Source of the DNA: Actinomadura sp. 6K520
GTDB lineage: Bacteria > Actinomycetota > Actinomycetes > Streptosporangiales > Streptosporangiaceae
NCBI RefSeq assembly: GCF_004349245.1
Contig: NZ_SMLC01000012.1
Span: forward strand, 1-64,000
Direction of reading: 5' to 3'
DNA: 64,000 bases
In this document: piece after piece, positions 45,401 to 52,326 of the stretch
Position numbering within the stretch: the stretch's first letter is position 1
Layout of the letters: each line of letters begins with the position of its first letter
The notes under the pieces: generated by a model
What the model was told of the DNA's origin: nothing
What the model saw: the letters and a program-made list of their open reading frames with translations, nothing else
The model's database searches: none
Program-made: the position numbers and the translations under genes

Positions 45401-46135
45401 GACGGGCGCCTCCTGGCCACCGGCGGAGGCGCGCGGAGCCAGGGGACCGACACGTCCGTCGACGGCAAGGTGCAATTGTGGGATCTCCGCACGCGCACGC
45501 TGCTCACCGAGCGGCCGCTCTTCTCCTCCGGCACGGAGGTGTCGGCGCTCGCCTTCAGCCGCGACGGCAGGACCCTGGCCGCCGGGATCGGCCGGACGGT
45601 CCGGCTCTGGAACGTCTCCGACCGCAGGGAGCTCGCCCCGCCGATCGGCGGGATCAACGGCCAGGCCGGGGTGCTCGCCTTCGGCCCCGACAACCGCACT
45701 CTCGCGATGGCCACCGGCAACACGACCGTGCTCTGGGACGTCCGCGACCGGCGCCAGATCGGCGCACCGATCACCGGCCACTCCGGGCAGGTGACGGCCC
45801 TGGCCTTCAGCCGCGACGGGACGACGCTGGCCACGGGCGGTGACGACCACGCCGTCAACCTCTGGAACCTCACGGACCAGAGCCGGATCGGCGCGCCCCT
45901 GGTGGGCCACACCGGGTCGGTGCGTTCGCTGGTCTTCAACGCGGACATGACGACCCTGACCACCAGCGACGACGAGGCGACCGTGCGGCGGTGGAACGTC
46001 GCCAGGCCCGCCGACCCCGTGGCGATCGCCTGCGCCATCGCCGGACGCACGCTCACCCGCGCCGAATGGGCCCAGTACGTCCCGCCCGGCATCGGCTACC
46101 GCGACGTATGCCCGTCCCTGGGCGAAGGCCGCTGA
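42446..46135 (+). CDS. Ser/Thr kinase fused to STAND-type winged helix and WD40 propellers
   Basis: ATG 42446 gives 1229 residues. Residues ~10-270 are a Hanks kinase (GRLGAGGQGVVYDAY, VAVKVLHG, HRDLKPGNVML, DFGIARVL, YTAPEVY). Residues ~300-460 resemble the helical/winged part that follows the NTPase of nSTAND1 proteins (RPAVLRAWPRLRRWAEDER, VVHHRVRQAARTW), but the NTPase itself is absent. A membrane helix follows at ~473-495 (AAAVLAVTTVVSLTATGWAI). The remaining ~700 residues hold about 14 WD motifs (IALWDVR, VRLWDVR, VQLWDLR, VNLWNL), enough for two seven-bladed propellers outside the membrane or on its far side. It would sense ligands or partners with the propellers and signal by phosphorylation. 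Confidence 0.9.
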   Translation: MPDRLEPGDPQQIGEFWPAGRLGAGGQGVVYDAYGPDGSRVAVKVLHGAQESPRELERMAAEARAAQRVASFCTARILQVHLEPPRPYIVSEYIDGLSLQDTVNGTGDRPGRRFAGDDLHRLGIGIATALAAIHQARVVHRDLKPGNVMLGPDGPRLIDFGIARVLDTHSATEGGFAGTLRYTAPEVYAGQRAGAEADVFAWGAIMVFAATGEHAFKGGALPEIAHAIRTHEPDLTALPDALRPLVAAALAKDPLARPSARAVLAALTRDPREGADDLADLVAAGAAQAGLRSRWEPGDPALGKVAEDAYGGLPPHAQRLVPEVFLRCVVPGEDGSLATRPVPAAELSDRDDPAEARALEQVVHAFRPLLAVTGGPPDEQIVLARPAVLRAWPRLRRWAEDERAGLVVHHRVRQAARTWDDHGRRRGDVLTGAHLDEAVHWATLAGRRPSLNRLERGLLDASTRARTARSRRVRAAAAVLAVTTVVSLTATGWAIRAQRTSVEQRDIAASRQLAAQSRQFGGTAPDKAALLAAAAHGVRRTPESRAALLNIAANPARGVLRDYRGNPLSVTADRDGRLLAIRNEDHTIALWDVRRQRQIGGFLRLFRPTTPYVATSVALSPDGRTLAAAGTEVDHDGETVLKRAVRLWDVRTRRPLGDLPVPGRPGSVVFTADGKSLAVDNGAEVALWDVRTRRRSGPAVAHSQNETPDAYAVIDPHATTVAIGAETGDGPSDTELWDLTTGRRTTSFPVKGKVVALGPGGRTVVTVDHSLSADRYNVRLWDARTGRRQGGAVPSPSGEVGPFSPDGRVVAIGTQLWEVGGTHVGSIGADVGDPISVVAFAGADTVASLGEYGSGNAVRLWDVGIHQPDHRPLRVGRAEEDVVHGLSADGRTLVTDNTMSDGPLALRTWDVTARQETGPAVPLSADTARTPLAAPPDGIAVAPDGRTFVTGNLYGQLRVWDPVARRGFGLEGGPGGRISAMAISPDGRLLATGGGARSQGTDTSVDGKVQLWDLRTRTLLTERPLFSSGTEVSALAFSRDGRTLAAGIGRTVRLWNVSDRRELAPPIGGINGQAGVLAFGPDNRTLAMATGNTTVLWDVRDRRQIGAPITGHSGQVTALAFSRDGTTLATGGDDHAVNLWNLTDQSRIGAPLVGHTGSVRSLVFNADMTTLTTSDDEATVRRWNVARPADPVAIACAIAGRTLTRAEWAQYVPPGIGYRDVCPSLGEGR

Positions 46136-46156
46136 GCCCGGATGACCGCACGCCGA

Positions 46157-47536
46157 TCACTCCTCGGGCAGGTCGCCGGTGACCACGAAACGGCGCGGCA
46201 CCTTGTACCGCGCGAACCGCGAGCGCAGCTCGTCCTCCACGCGGGCGGCCAGCGCCCGCGGGGCCGCGTCGCCGCTGGGGACGATGTGGGCGACGACGGT
46301 CTCACCGTGCCGCCCGCCGGGTTCGCCGCTGACGAGGACGTCGGCCACGCCGGGGATCCGGCGGATGGCGTCCTCGATCTCCTGGGGGTAGACGTGGTAG
46401 CCGGTGTTGATCATCCGGTCGAGCCGCCCGCGGAGATGGAGGTAGCCGTCCGCCAGGCGGCCGAGGTCGCCCAGCGAGCACCAGCCGTCGGCGTCGGCGT
46501 ACTCGGCGACCACCATCGGCGACCGGACGCGGACCTCCCCGGACGGCGCGACGCGCAGCTCGCCTGCCGCGGCGACGGGACGGCCGCAGCTGCCCGCCCG
46601 GGACATGTCGCCCCCGGCCACCGCCCGGTGGTCGGCCTGGTCGAGGACGGTGAGGGGCCAGCCGCCCTCCAGCCGTCCGTAGATCTGGACGAGGACGTCC
46701 CCGAGCAGGAGCGCGACGTCCCGCAGGTCCCCCGGTGGCAGGGGCGCCCCGCCGTAGAGCAGGCGGCGCAGCGGGCCCAGCCCGCCCGGCCGGCGCCGCA
46801 CCGCGGCGGCGAGCCGGGTGACCATGCCGGTGACCATCATCGTCGAGGTGACCGTGCCGGACCGGAGCAGGTCCAGGACGGCGTCCGCGTCGAACCCGCG
46901 CATGATCACCTGCGGCAGCCCCATGCGCAGGAACGGGAAGGTCCCGACGAGCCCGGTGCCGTGCATCAGCTGCTGGACGGTGAGGAAGCACTCGTCGGGC
47001 CCGAAGCCGGGGCCGTAGCCGCCATCGCGGTAGAGGGCGGTGTTGGCGGCCATCGTGGCCTCCCAGTTGCCGTACGAGATCGGCACCGCCATCAGTTCCC
47101 CGCTGCGGACGGCCCGCGGGTAGAGCAGCAGGGTGCGGTCCGCGGGGACCTCCGGCACGGGCGGCACCGGCGGGCCGGCCAGCGGCTCGTCGTCGTCGTG
47201 CACCAGCGCTCCGGGCCCGGCGTGCTCGCGGTCCGCCAGGACGGCGTCCGTCCCGGCGGCCGCCCAGATCGAGGCGGCCTCGGCGGGTGCCGCGCCGGGA
47301 TCGACGGGCACCCTGGTCGCGCCGAGCCACTCCACCGCGAGGGACGCTTCGACGGCCGCGATGGCGTTGCTGTGCCACAGCCCGATCCGCCCGCCCGCCA
47401 GGCCGCGCCCGGCCAGGGCCCCGGCGAGCCGGTCGACCCGCCCGGCGAGCTCCTCGCCGGTGCGCGTCCGGCCCGCGTCATCGCTGAGCAGCACGCGGGA
47501 TCCGGCGGCCAGGAGGGCGGCCCGGGCGGCGTTCAC
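46157..47536 (-). CDS. Degenerate AMP-binding enzyme (likely pseudoenzyme or partner subunit)
   Basis: GTG 47536 overlaps the upstream ligase stop and gives 459 residues. The ANL fold is recognisable (LAGRGLAGGRIGLWHSNAIA, LYGGAPLPPGDL, LHLRGRLDRMINTGYHVYPQ, EIEDAIRRIPGVADVLVSGE). However, the ATP-binding A3 loop, normally SGTTGxPKG, reads LLYPRAVRSGELMAVPIS. The protein also ends at VPRRFVVTGDLPEE, just before the A10 segment that carries the catalytic Lys. It is unlikely to make acyl-adenylates alone. It may assist the intact ligase encoded just upstream, or be decaying. Confidence 0.8.
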   Translation of the reverse strand: MNAARAALLAAGSRVLLSDDAGRTRTGEELAGRVDRLAGALAGRGLAGGRIGLWHSNAIAAVEASLAVEWLGATRVPVDPGAAPAEAASIWAAAGTDAVLADREHAGPGALVHDDDEPLAGPPVPPVPEVPADRTLLLYPRAVRSGELMAVPISYGNWEATMAANTALYRDGGYGPGFGPDECFLTVQQLMHGTGLVGTFPFLRMGLPQVIMRGFDADAVLDLLRSGTVTSTMMVTGMVTRLAAAVRRRPGGLGPLRRLLYGGAPLPPGDLRDVALLLGDVLVQIYGRLEGGWPLTVLDQADHRAVAGGDMSRAGSCGRPVAAAGELRVAPSGEVRVRSPMVVAEYADADGWCSLGDLGRLADGYLHLRGRLDRMINTGYHVYPQEIEDAIRRIPGVADVLVSGEPGGRHGETVVAHIVPSGDAAPRALAARVEDELRSRFARYKVPRRFVVTGDLPEE

Positions 47537-49092
47537 GAACCCGCCGCCAGCCGCTCGCGCAGGACGGCGCGCTGCACCTTCGCCCCGCCGAGCACGCAGG
47601 GCAGCTCGTCGACGACGAGGATCTCGGGCCGCTCGTGCGGGAACAGCCCCGGCGCGGCCGTGCGGTCGATGTCCTCCCGCAGGACGTGGTTGTCGGCGAA
47701 CCCCTCCTTGAGGACGACCGCGGCGACGACCCTGTCGTCCCCGAGCCCGACGACACCGCAGTTGGCGACCGCCGGGTGCTTCAGCACGGCCGCCTCCACG
47801 GCGTGCGGGTACACGCTCCCGGACGACGTCGGGATCGAGTCCGCGGCGCGGTCGACGTAGTAGAGGAAGCCGTCCTCGTCCAGATGGCCGACGTCGGCGG
47901 GCCGGAACCAGTCGCCGGGCAGGAAGGCGTCCGCGGTGCGATCGGGCATGCCCCAGTAATGGCCGATCGACATCGCGCTGCGGACGACGATCTCGCCCAG
48001 GCGGCCCGTGGGGACGCGCCGGCCGGCGTCGTCGACGATGGCGACCTCGAAGAACGGGGACGCGGGCCGTCCCACGCTGCTGACCCGCTCCGGGTTCTCG
48101 GCGACGTCCGAGGCGAGCAGGCGGGTGGTGACCGCGCCCTGTTCCGTCGAGCCGAACCCGTGGCACCACACCGGCCCCAGCAGGACGGCCGTGCGCTCCA
48201 GGATCTCGGGGGTCGCGAAGAACACCACCAGCCTGCGCAGGTGGTGGTCGATGCCGCCGTGCAGCTCGATGAGGTCGAGGATCGGGTCGAGCATCGGCGC
48301 CGGCAGCAGGAGGCCGGTGACGCCCTCGGAGACGATGACGTCCAGGACGTGGGCGGGGTCGAAGTCGGAGTCGTCCACCAGCACCGTCCGGGCCCCGCGG
48401 ACGAGGTACGGGTACAGCAGCTGGAAACCCGTGGCCCACTGCAGCGCGTGCGCGTGCAGCACGACGTCGGAGGGGCCGACCGGTTCGAGTCCCGGTGCGA
48501 ACGTGTCGACGTGGTGGAGGTTCTGGTCGATCACCGCCGCCCACGACCGGTGGCTGACCGTCCAGGGCTTGGGGCGGCCCGTGGTGCCGGACGTGGGCTG
48601 GATGAAGGCGGGTGAGTCCTCGTCCACGTCCAGGGGCTCGGCCACGGGAGATCCGGCCGCCAGCACGTCCGCCCACGGGGTCGCCCAGGAGGGCGTCCCC
48701 TCCCCCACCGCGATCAGCAGGAGGTCGCCGAGCCGGTCCAGGTGCGCCTCGACGGCCCCGGCGAACCGGGTGTCGAAGATCAGCCCGCGGGCGCCGACCT
48801 GCTCCAGCAGCTCCACGTGGGTGGCCATGTCGAAGTGGCTGTGCAGGACGACCCGGACGATGCCGGCCCGCTCGCATCCCAGCCAGGCGTGCACGACCTC
48901 GGCCCGGTTGTGGGAGAGCACGCCGACCCGCTCACCCACGCCCGCCCCGAGGGCGGCGAGGCCCGTGGCGACCCGGTTCGCCGACGCGTCGAGTTCCGTG
49001 AACGTCTGGGTTCCGCGGGCCGTGGTGAGCGCGGTCCTCCCGGCGAACCGCGCCGCCGCGTCGACCGGCAGCATCCCCGCTCTGATCAGCAT
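47533..49092 (-). CDS. Acyl-CoA synthetase / AMP-dependent ligase
   Basis: This 519-residue ANL enzyme has the core loop FIQPTSGTTGRPKPWTVSH, HGFGSTEQG, GDWFRPADVGHLDEDGFLYY and an A10-type Lys in CVLGGAKVQRAVLRERL. It should activate a carboxylic acid as AMP ester and pass it to CoA or a carrier. The segment around A8 (YYVDRAADSIPTSSGSVYPH) is unusual, with DSIPTSSG replacing the common DMIxxGG. The gene starts a two-gene operon divergent from an AraC regulator. The substrate is unknown. Confidence 0.88.
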   Translation of the reverse strand: MLIRAGMLPVDAAARFAGRTALTTARGTQTFTELDASANRVATGLAALGAGVGERVGVLSHNRAEVVHAWLGCERAGIVRVVLHSHFDMATHVELLEQVGARGLIFDTRFAGAVEAHLDRLGDLLLIAVGEGTPSWATPWADVLAAGSPVAEPLDVDEDSPAFIQPTSGTTGRPKPWTVSHRSWAAVIDQNLHHVDTFAPGLEPVGPSDVVLHAHALQWATGFQLLYPYLVRGARTVLVDDSDFDPAHVLDVIVSEGVTGLLLPAPMLDPILDLIELHGGIDHHLRRLVVFFATPEILERTAVLLGPVWCHGFGSTEQGAVTTRLLASDVAENPERVSSVGRPASPFFEVAIVDDAGRRVPTGRLGEIVVRSAMSIGHYWGMPDRTADAFLPGDWFRPADVGHLDEDGFLYYVDRAADSIPTSSGSVYPHAVEAAVLKHPAVANCGVVGLGDDRVVAAVVLKEGFADNHVLREDIDRTAAPGLFPHERPEILVVDELPCVLGGAKVQRAVLRERLAAGS

Positions 49093-49192
49093 CTTTCCTC
49101 CTCGTGAGGTCCGGCGATGCCCACGACGCTAAGCGGCGGCTCCGGGCGGTGGGCGGCCGTTGCGCGGACCGACAACCGATTTGGCACGCATC

Positions 49193-49211
49193 GACAAGTT
49201 CCGGGCTTGTC
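49193..49211. promoter_or_regulatory. Inverted repeat GACAAG-N7-CTTGTC
   Basis: A perfect 6-bp dyad lies between the divergent ligase operon and araC-type gene. It could be the operator for the adjacent regulator, although AraC proteins usually bind direct repeats. Confidence 0.4.
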
Positions 49212-49252
49212 TCCCCGAATCCACCGTCCTAGCGTTGGTTTTCGTGGGACGG

Positions 49253-50242
49253 GTGCTCTCCACCGAACAGGTAGCGCCGCGGGACCGGATCGCGTACTGG
49301 CACGAGGTCATCTGCTCGACCTTCATCAAGCTGGACGTGGCCCAGACCAGCGGCGGGAGCTTCCGCGGCATGGTGCGCGACCACGAGGTCGGGCCGATCC
49401 GGGCGACCCGCATCGTGACCGATCCGATGACCGCCGAGCGTTCCCGCCGCCATCTGCGCGCGGCGGAGGAGGACGTCTGCCTGCTCGCGCTGCAGCTGCG
49501 CGGCCGGACCATCGGCCACCAGGACGGGCGGCGGGCCGTCCTCGCACCGGGCGACCTGGCGCTGTTCGACAGCACGCGCCCCTACCTGGTGGACTTCCAG
49601 GGCCCGCGGTTCGACCACCTGGTGCTGCAGTTCCCCCGCGCCGCGCTCCGCGAGCGCGGCATCGAGGCGGACGGCGCCACGGCCCGGCGGATCGCGGTGG
49701 ACTCCATGATCGGCCGCCTGGTCTCCCCCTTCATCGTCAACGCCACCCGGGTGGCGGACGCGGCCGGCCCGGAGACCGGGGAGCGGCTCGCCGAGATGGC
49801 GCTGGACCTCGTCGCGACCGCGCTCGCCCCCTTCGGCGGGCTCGACCGCCCGCCCCCCGCGCCGGGGGAGGAACTATTGCACCGGGTCGAGCTCTACATG
49901 CAGCTGCACCTGTCCGACCCGGGCCTGTCCCCGCCCAAGGTCGCCGCGGCGCACAACATCTCGCTGCGCCAGCTCCACCGGCTGTTCGCCCGCGAAGGGA
50001 CCACGTTCGGGCGCCGGCTGCGCGAGGAGCGGCTGCGCCGCTGCTTCGACGACCTGGCCTCCCCGCTGCTCGCCGCACGGTCCATCGCGGAGATCGGCGC
50101 CCGCTGGGGCATGCCCGACGCGCCCGGCCTCAGCCGCGCCTTCCGCGCCCGCTACGGCATGAGCCCCCGCGAGCACCGGAGGGCCGCCCTCGCGATGTCC
50201 GGCACGGCACCGCACACCGCGCGGCCGGAGGTGCTCGCTTAG
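49253..50242 (+). CDS. AraC family regulator
   Basis: I place the start at GTG 49253 (329 residues); GTG 49244 and ATG 49160 are also in frame, but only the part from LSTEQVAPRDRIAYWHEV looks like the family. Residues ~1-180 match AraC-binding-like 2 domains (ALQLRGRTIGHQDGRRAVLA, GDLALFDSTRPY). The C-terminal double HTH has VAAAHNISLRQLHRLFAREG and IAEIGARWGMPDAPGLSRAF ending in YGMSPREHRR. It probably controls the divergent ligase pair. Confidence 0.88.
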   Translation: MLSTEQVAPRDRIAYWHEVICSTFIKLDVAQTSGGSFRGMVRDHEVGPIRATRIVTDPMTAERSRRHLRAAEEDVCLLALQLRGRTIGHQDGRRAVLAPGDLALFDSTRPYLVDFQGPRFDHLVLQFPRAALRERGIEADGATARRIAVDSMIGRLVSPFIVNATRVADAAGPETGERLAEMALDLVATALAPFGGLDRPPPAPGEELLHRVELYMQLHLSDPGLSPPKVAAAHNISLRQLHRLFAREGTTFGRRLREERLRRCFDDLASPLLAARSIAEIGARWGMPDAPGLSRAFRARYGMSPREHRRAALAMSGTAPHTARPEVLA

Positions 50243-50249
50243 GGCGATC

Positions 50250-50280
50250 GGGCGGCGGCCGTTCACCGGGGCCGCCGCCC
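50250..50280. terminator. Bidirectional hairpin terminator
   Basis: GGGCGGCGGCC at 50250-50260 pairs with GGCCGCCGCCC at 50270-50280 around a nine-base loop, between the convergent araC-type and SRPBCC genes. Confidence 0.75.
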
Positions 50281-50310
50281 CGGTGCCCGCCGCCGCCCGC
50301 ACCCGCTCCC

Positions 50311-50757
50311 TCAGTGCCAGTCGCTGATCCGCACGTCTCGCGGCGCCGGCGCGCCCTTGCCGGTCTCCAGAAGGGACTTCAGGCTCATCAGGTAGGTGGC
50401 CCACTTGGTGCTGCAGTGGTGCATGAACTCCACGGGCTCCTTCCACCCCTGGTGCTTGAACAGCACGATCGTGTAGTCGCCGCTCTTGCGCAGCTCCCAG
50501 TCGACCGTCGTCCCCAGCCATTCCTCGGGGCCCTCGGCGACGCGCCACACCACCCGCTCGGACGGCTTCACTTCGACGACCTCCATGTCGAAGCCGCCGA
50601 TCGGGGGGAACCGGAACTCCAGGACGCCGCCCGCGTCGCCGCTTCCCTTGGTGTCGTCCGTCCACCAGCCCGCGAGGCCCTCGACGGTCGTCAGCGCCTG
50701 GTACACCTCGTCCGGCGAGGCGTCCTCGATACCGATCCTGTGCAGGATGTCCACCAT
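50311..50757 (-). CDS. SRPBCC / AHSA1-like protein
   Basis: This 148-residue START-like protein reads HRIGIEDASPDEVYQALTTV, EGLAGWWTDDTKG, then VEVKPSERVVWRV and TVDWELRKSGDYTIVLFKHQ. The last helix contains YLMSLKSLLETGKG. It is the third gene of an SRPBCC-ArsR-SRPBCC operon, 12 bases after arsR. The role is probably ligand binding linked to the ArsR regulator; the ligand is unknown. Confidence 0.85.
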   Translation of the reverse strand: MVDILHRIGIEDASPDEVYQALTTVEGLAGWWTDDTKGSGDAGGVLEFRFPPIGGFDMEVVEVKPSERVVWRVAEGPEEWLGTTVDWELRKSGDYTIVLFKHQGWKEPVEFMHHCSTKWATYLMSLKSLLETGKGAPAPRDVRISDWH

Positions 50758-50769
50758 GTGCCCGTCTCC

Positions 50770-51138
50770 TTAATCCTGTACGTGCTGTGAGTCGTGCCGA
50801 GTGCGCTGGACCATCTCGGCGATCCGCTTGATCCGCTGCAGGCGGGCGTCCCAGGCCGCCCCGACCGAGGAGAGCTGTGCCACCGCGCGGGCGAGCTGGG
50901 CGTCGTCCACCTGGTACCTCTTCTCGCGTCCCTCCGGCCTGCCCCGCACCAGACCGGCGCGGTCCAGGACGACGAGGTGCTTGGCCACCGCCTGGCGCGT
51001 GACCGGCAGCCGCCGGCTCAGCGTGGTCGCGGTGCCCTCGCCCTCGCTGAGCAGGAGGTCGAGCATCCGGCGCCGGGTCGGATCACCGATCGCCGACCAC
51101 AGGTCGTCGTCGACCTGCTCGGCCGCCGGAACGCTCAC
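50770..51138 (-). CDS. ArsR family regulator
   Basis: GTG 51138 overlaps the upstream SRPBCC stop and gives 122 residues. The winged helix reads AIGDPTRRRMLDLLLSEGEG, TLSRRLPVTRQAVAKHLVVL and GRPEGREKRYQV. There are no Cys residues, so it is not a thiol metal sensor. Two palindromes upstream of the operon (51609-51625 and 51656-51670) are likely its operators. Confidence 0.88.
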   Translation of the reverse strand: MSVPAAEQVDDDLWSAIGDPTRRRMLDLLLSEGEGTATTLSRRLPVTRQAVAKHLVVLDRAGLVRGRPEGREKRYQVDDAQLARAVAQLSSVGAAWDARLQRIKRIAEMVQRTRHDSQHVQD

Positions 51139-51596
51139 GACCCGGCCGCCAGCGTCTCGGCGTAGGGCGCCAGCTGCGGGAGGTGGAGGTCCCACCCGCT
51201 GATGTGCTCCTTGTACTGCTGTTCGAGGACCGCGGCCTCCCAGCCCATCTCGCGGAAACCGGTCTCGGTCATCTTCAGCAGCGTGCCGCCGCCGGACGGG
51301 GCCAGGTCGAAGGTGACCAGCAGCGAGTTGCCCTCCACCGCGGTGTCGCCGGCCGGGTGCGTCCAGCGGAACGAGAACGTCCGCGGCGGCCGTGCGTCGA
51401 CGACGGTGAACCCCATGACCGTTCCGCCGGCGTCACGTTCGCCGAAGACGATCTCTCCCGTGCTCCCGGGGACCGCCTCGTACCGGGCTTCGTCCGGCCA
51501 CCACTCCGTGACGTGCTCGGGGCTGCTGACCACCTCGAACACGACCTCGGGCGCCGCCTCGACATAGATCTCCCGCTGAATCGTCCCGAACTCCAT
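51135..51596 (-). CDS. SRPBCC / AHSA1-like protein, first gene of operon
   Basis: ATG 51596 follows GAAGGAGAG and gives 153 residues. The START-like fold is visible in IYVEAAPEVVFEVVSSPEHV, TEWWPDEARYEA, FTVVDARPPRTFSFRWTHPA and the final helix FREMGWEAAVLEQQYKEH. It precedes arsR with GTGA coupling. Two SRPBCC genes flanking one ArsR suggest duplication with divergence, since their sequences differ markedly. Confidence 0.87.
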   Translation of the reverse strand: MEFGTIQREIYVEAAPEVVFEVVSSPEHVTEWWPDEARYEAVPGSTGEIVFGERDAGGTVMGFTVVDARPPRTFSFRWTHPAGDTAVEGNSLLVTFDLAPSGGGTLLKMTETGFREMGWEAAVLEQQYKEHISGWDLHLPQLAPYAETLAAGS

Positions 51597-51608
51597 GAAC
51601 TCTCCTTC

Positions 51609-51670
51609 TGCAACCTTTGATTGCACGTCAGCCTAGCCGCATGCGCCACCAACTCGCAACCATCGGTTGC
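51609..51670. promoter_or_regulatory. Paired ArsR operators
   Basis: TGCAA-N7-TTGCA lies at 51609-51625, and GCAACC-ATC-GGTTGC, a perfect dyad, lies at 51656-51670. Both share the GCAAC half-site and precede the SRPBCC-ArsR-SRPBCC operon, the first being 13 bases from the start codon. Confidence 0.7.
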
Positions 51671-51723
51671 ATTTCATCCCGGCGCCGACGGCGGCACGGT
51701 CGCCCGCGTCACCCTGGCCGAGG

Positions 51724-52326
51724 TCAGATCCAGCCCTGCTGCCAGGCGTGGTGGGCGGCGGCGTGGCGGGTGGAGACGTGGAGCTTGGTCATGGCGGCGG
51801 AGAGGTAGTTGCGGACCGTGCCCGGGGCCAGGTGGACCTGGGCGGCGATCTCGTTGACGGACGCGCCGGTGCGGGCCGCGCGAAGGACCTCCAGCTCGCG
51901 GTCGGTGAGGGGGCACTCGTCCTCGGTGAGGGCGGACGCGGCGATGTCGGGGTCGACGTAGCGGCGGCCCGCGGCGATGTCGCGGATGATCTCGGCGAGG
52001 CGGGCGGCGGGGGTCGTCTTGGGCACGAAGCCGCGCACCCCTGCGGCGAGGGCCCGGCGCAGCACCGCGGGACGCGCGTGCCGGGTGACCAGGACGATCT
52101 GCGCCGGCGTCGCGGCCAGGATCTCCTCGGCGGCGCGCAGCCCGTCGGCGGGCGGCATCTCCAGGTCCAGGACCGCGATGTCCGGGCGGTGCTCGCGGGC
52201 CAGGCGGACCGCGTCGGTGGACGTGGCCGCCTCCGCGACGACGACGAGGTCCGCTTCGAGCGCGAGCAGGGCCGCCAGGGCGCTCCGGAGCATCTCCTCG
52301 TCATCGGCGATCAGCAGCCGGATCAT
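51724..52326 (-). CDS. NarL/DesR-type response regulator
   Basis: ATG 52326 overlaps the kinase stop (ATGA) and gives 200 residues. The receiver has LLIADDEEMLRSAL, Asp in IAVLDLEMPPADG, VLVTRHARP and Lys in FVPKTTPAARL. The LuxR HTH is LTDRELEVLRAARTGASVNE, IAAQVHLAPGTVRNYLSAAM. This size and order match DesR-like regulators that work with DesK-type kinases. The target genes are not obvious; the small membrane proteins at 53735-54765 are divergent candidates. Confidence 0.92.
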   Translation of the reverse strand: MIRLLIADDEEMLRSALAALLALEADLVVVAEAATSTDAVRLAREHRPDIAVLDLEMPPADGLRAAEEILAATPAQIVLVTRHARPAVLRRALAAGVRGFVPKTTPAARLAEIIRDIAAGRRYVDPDIAASALTEDECPLTDRELEVLRAARTGASVNEIAAQVHLAPGTVRNYLSAAMTKLHVSTRHAAAHHAWQQGWI

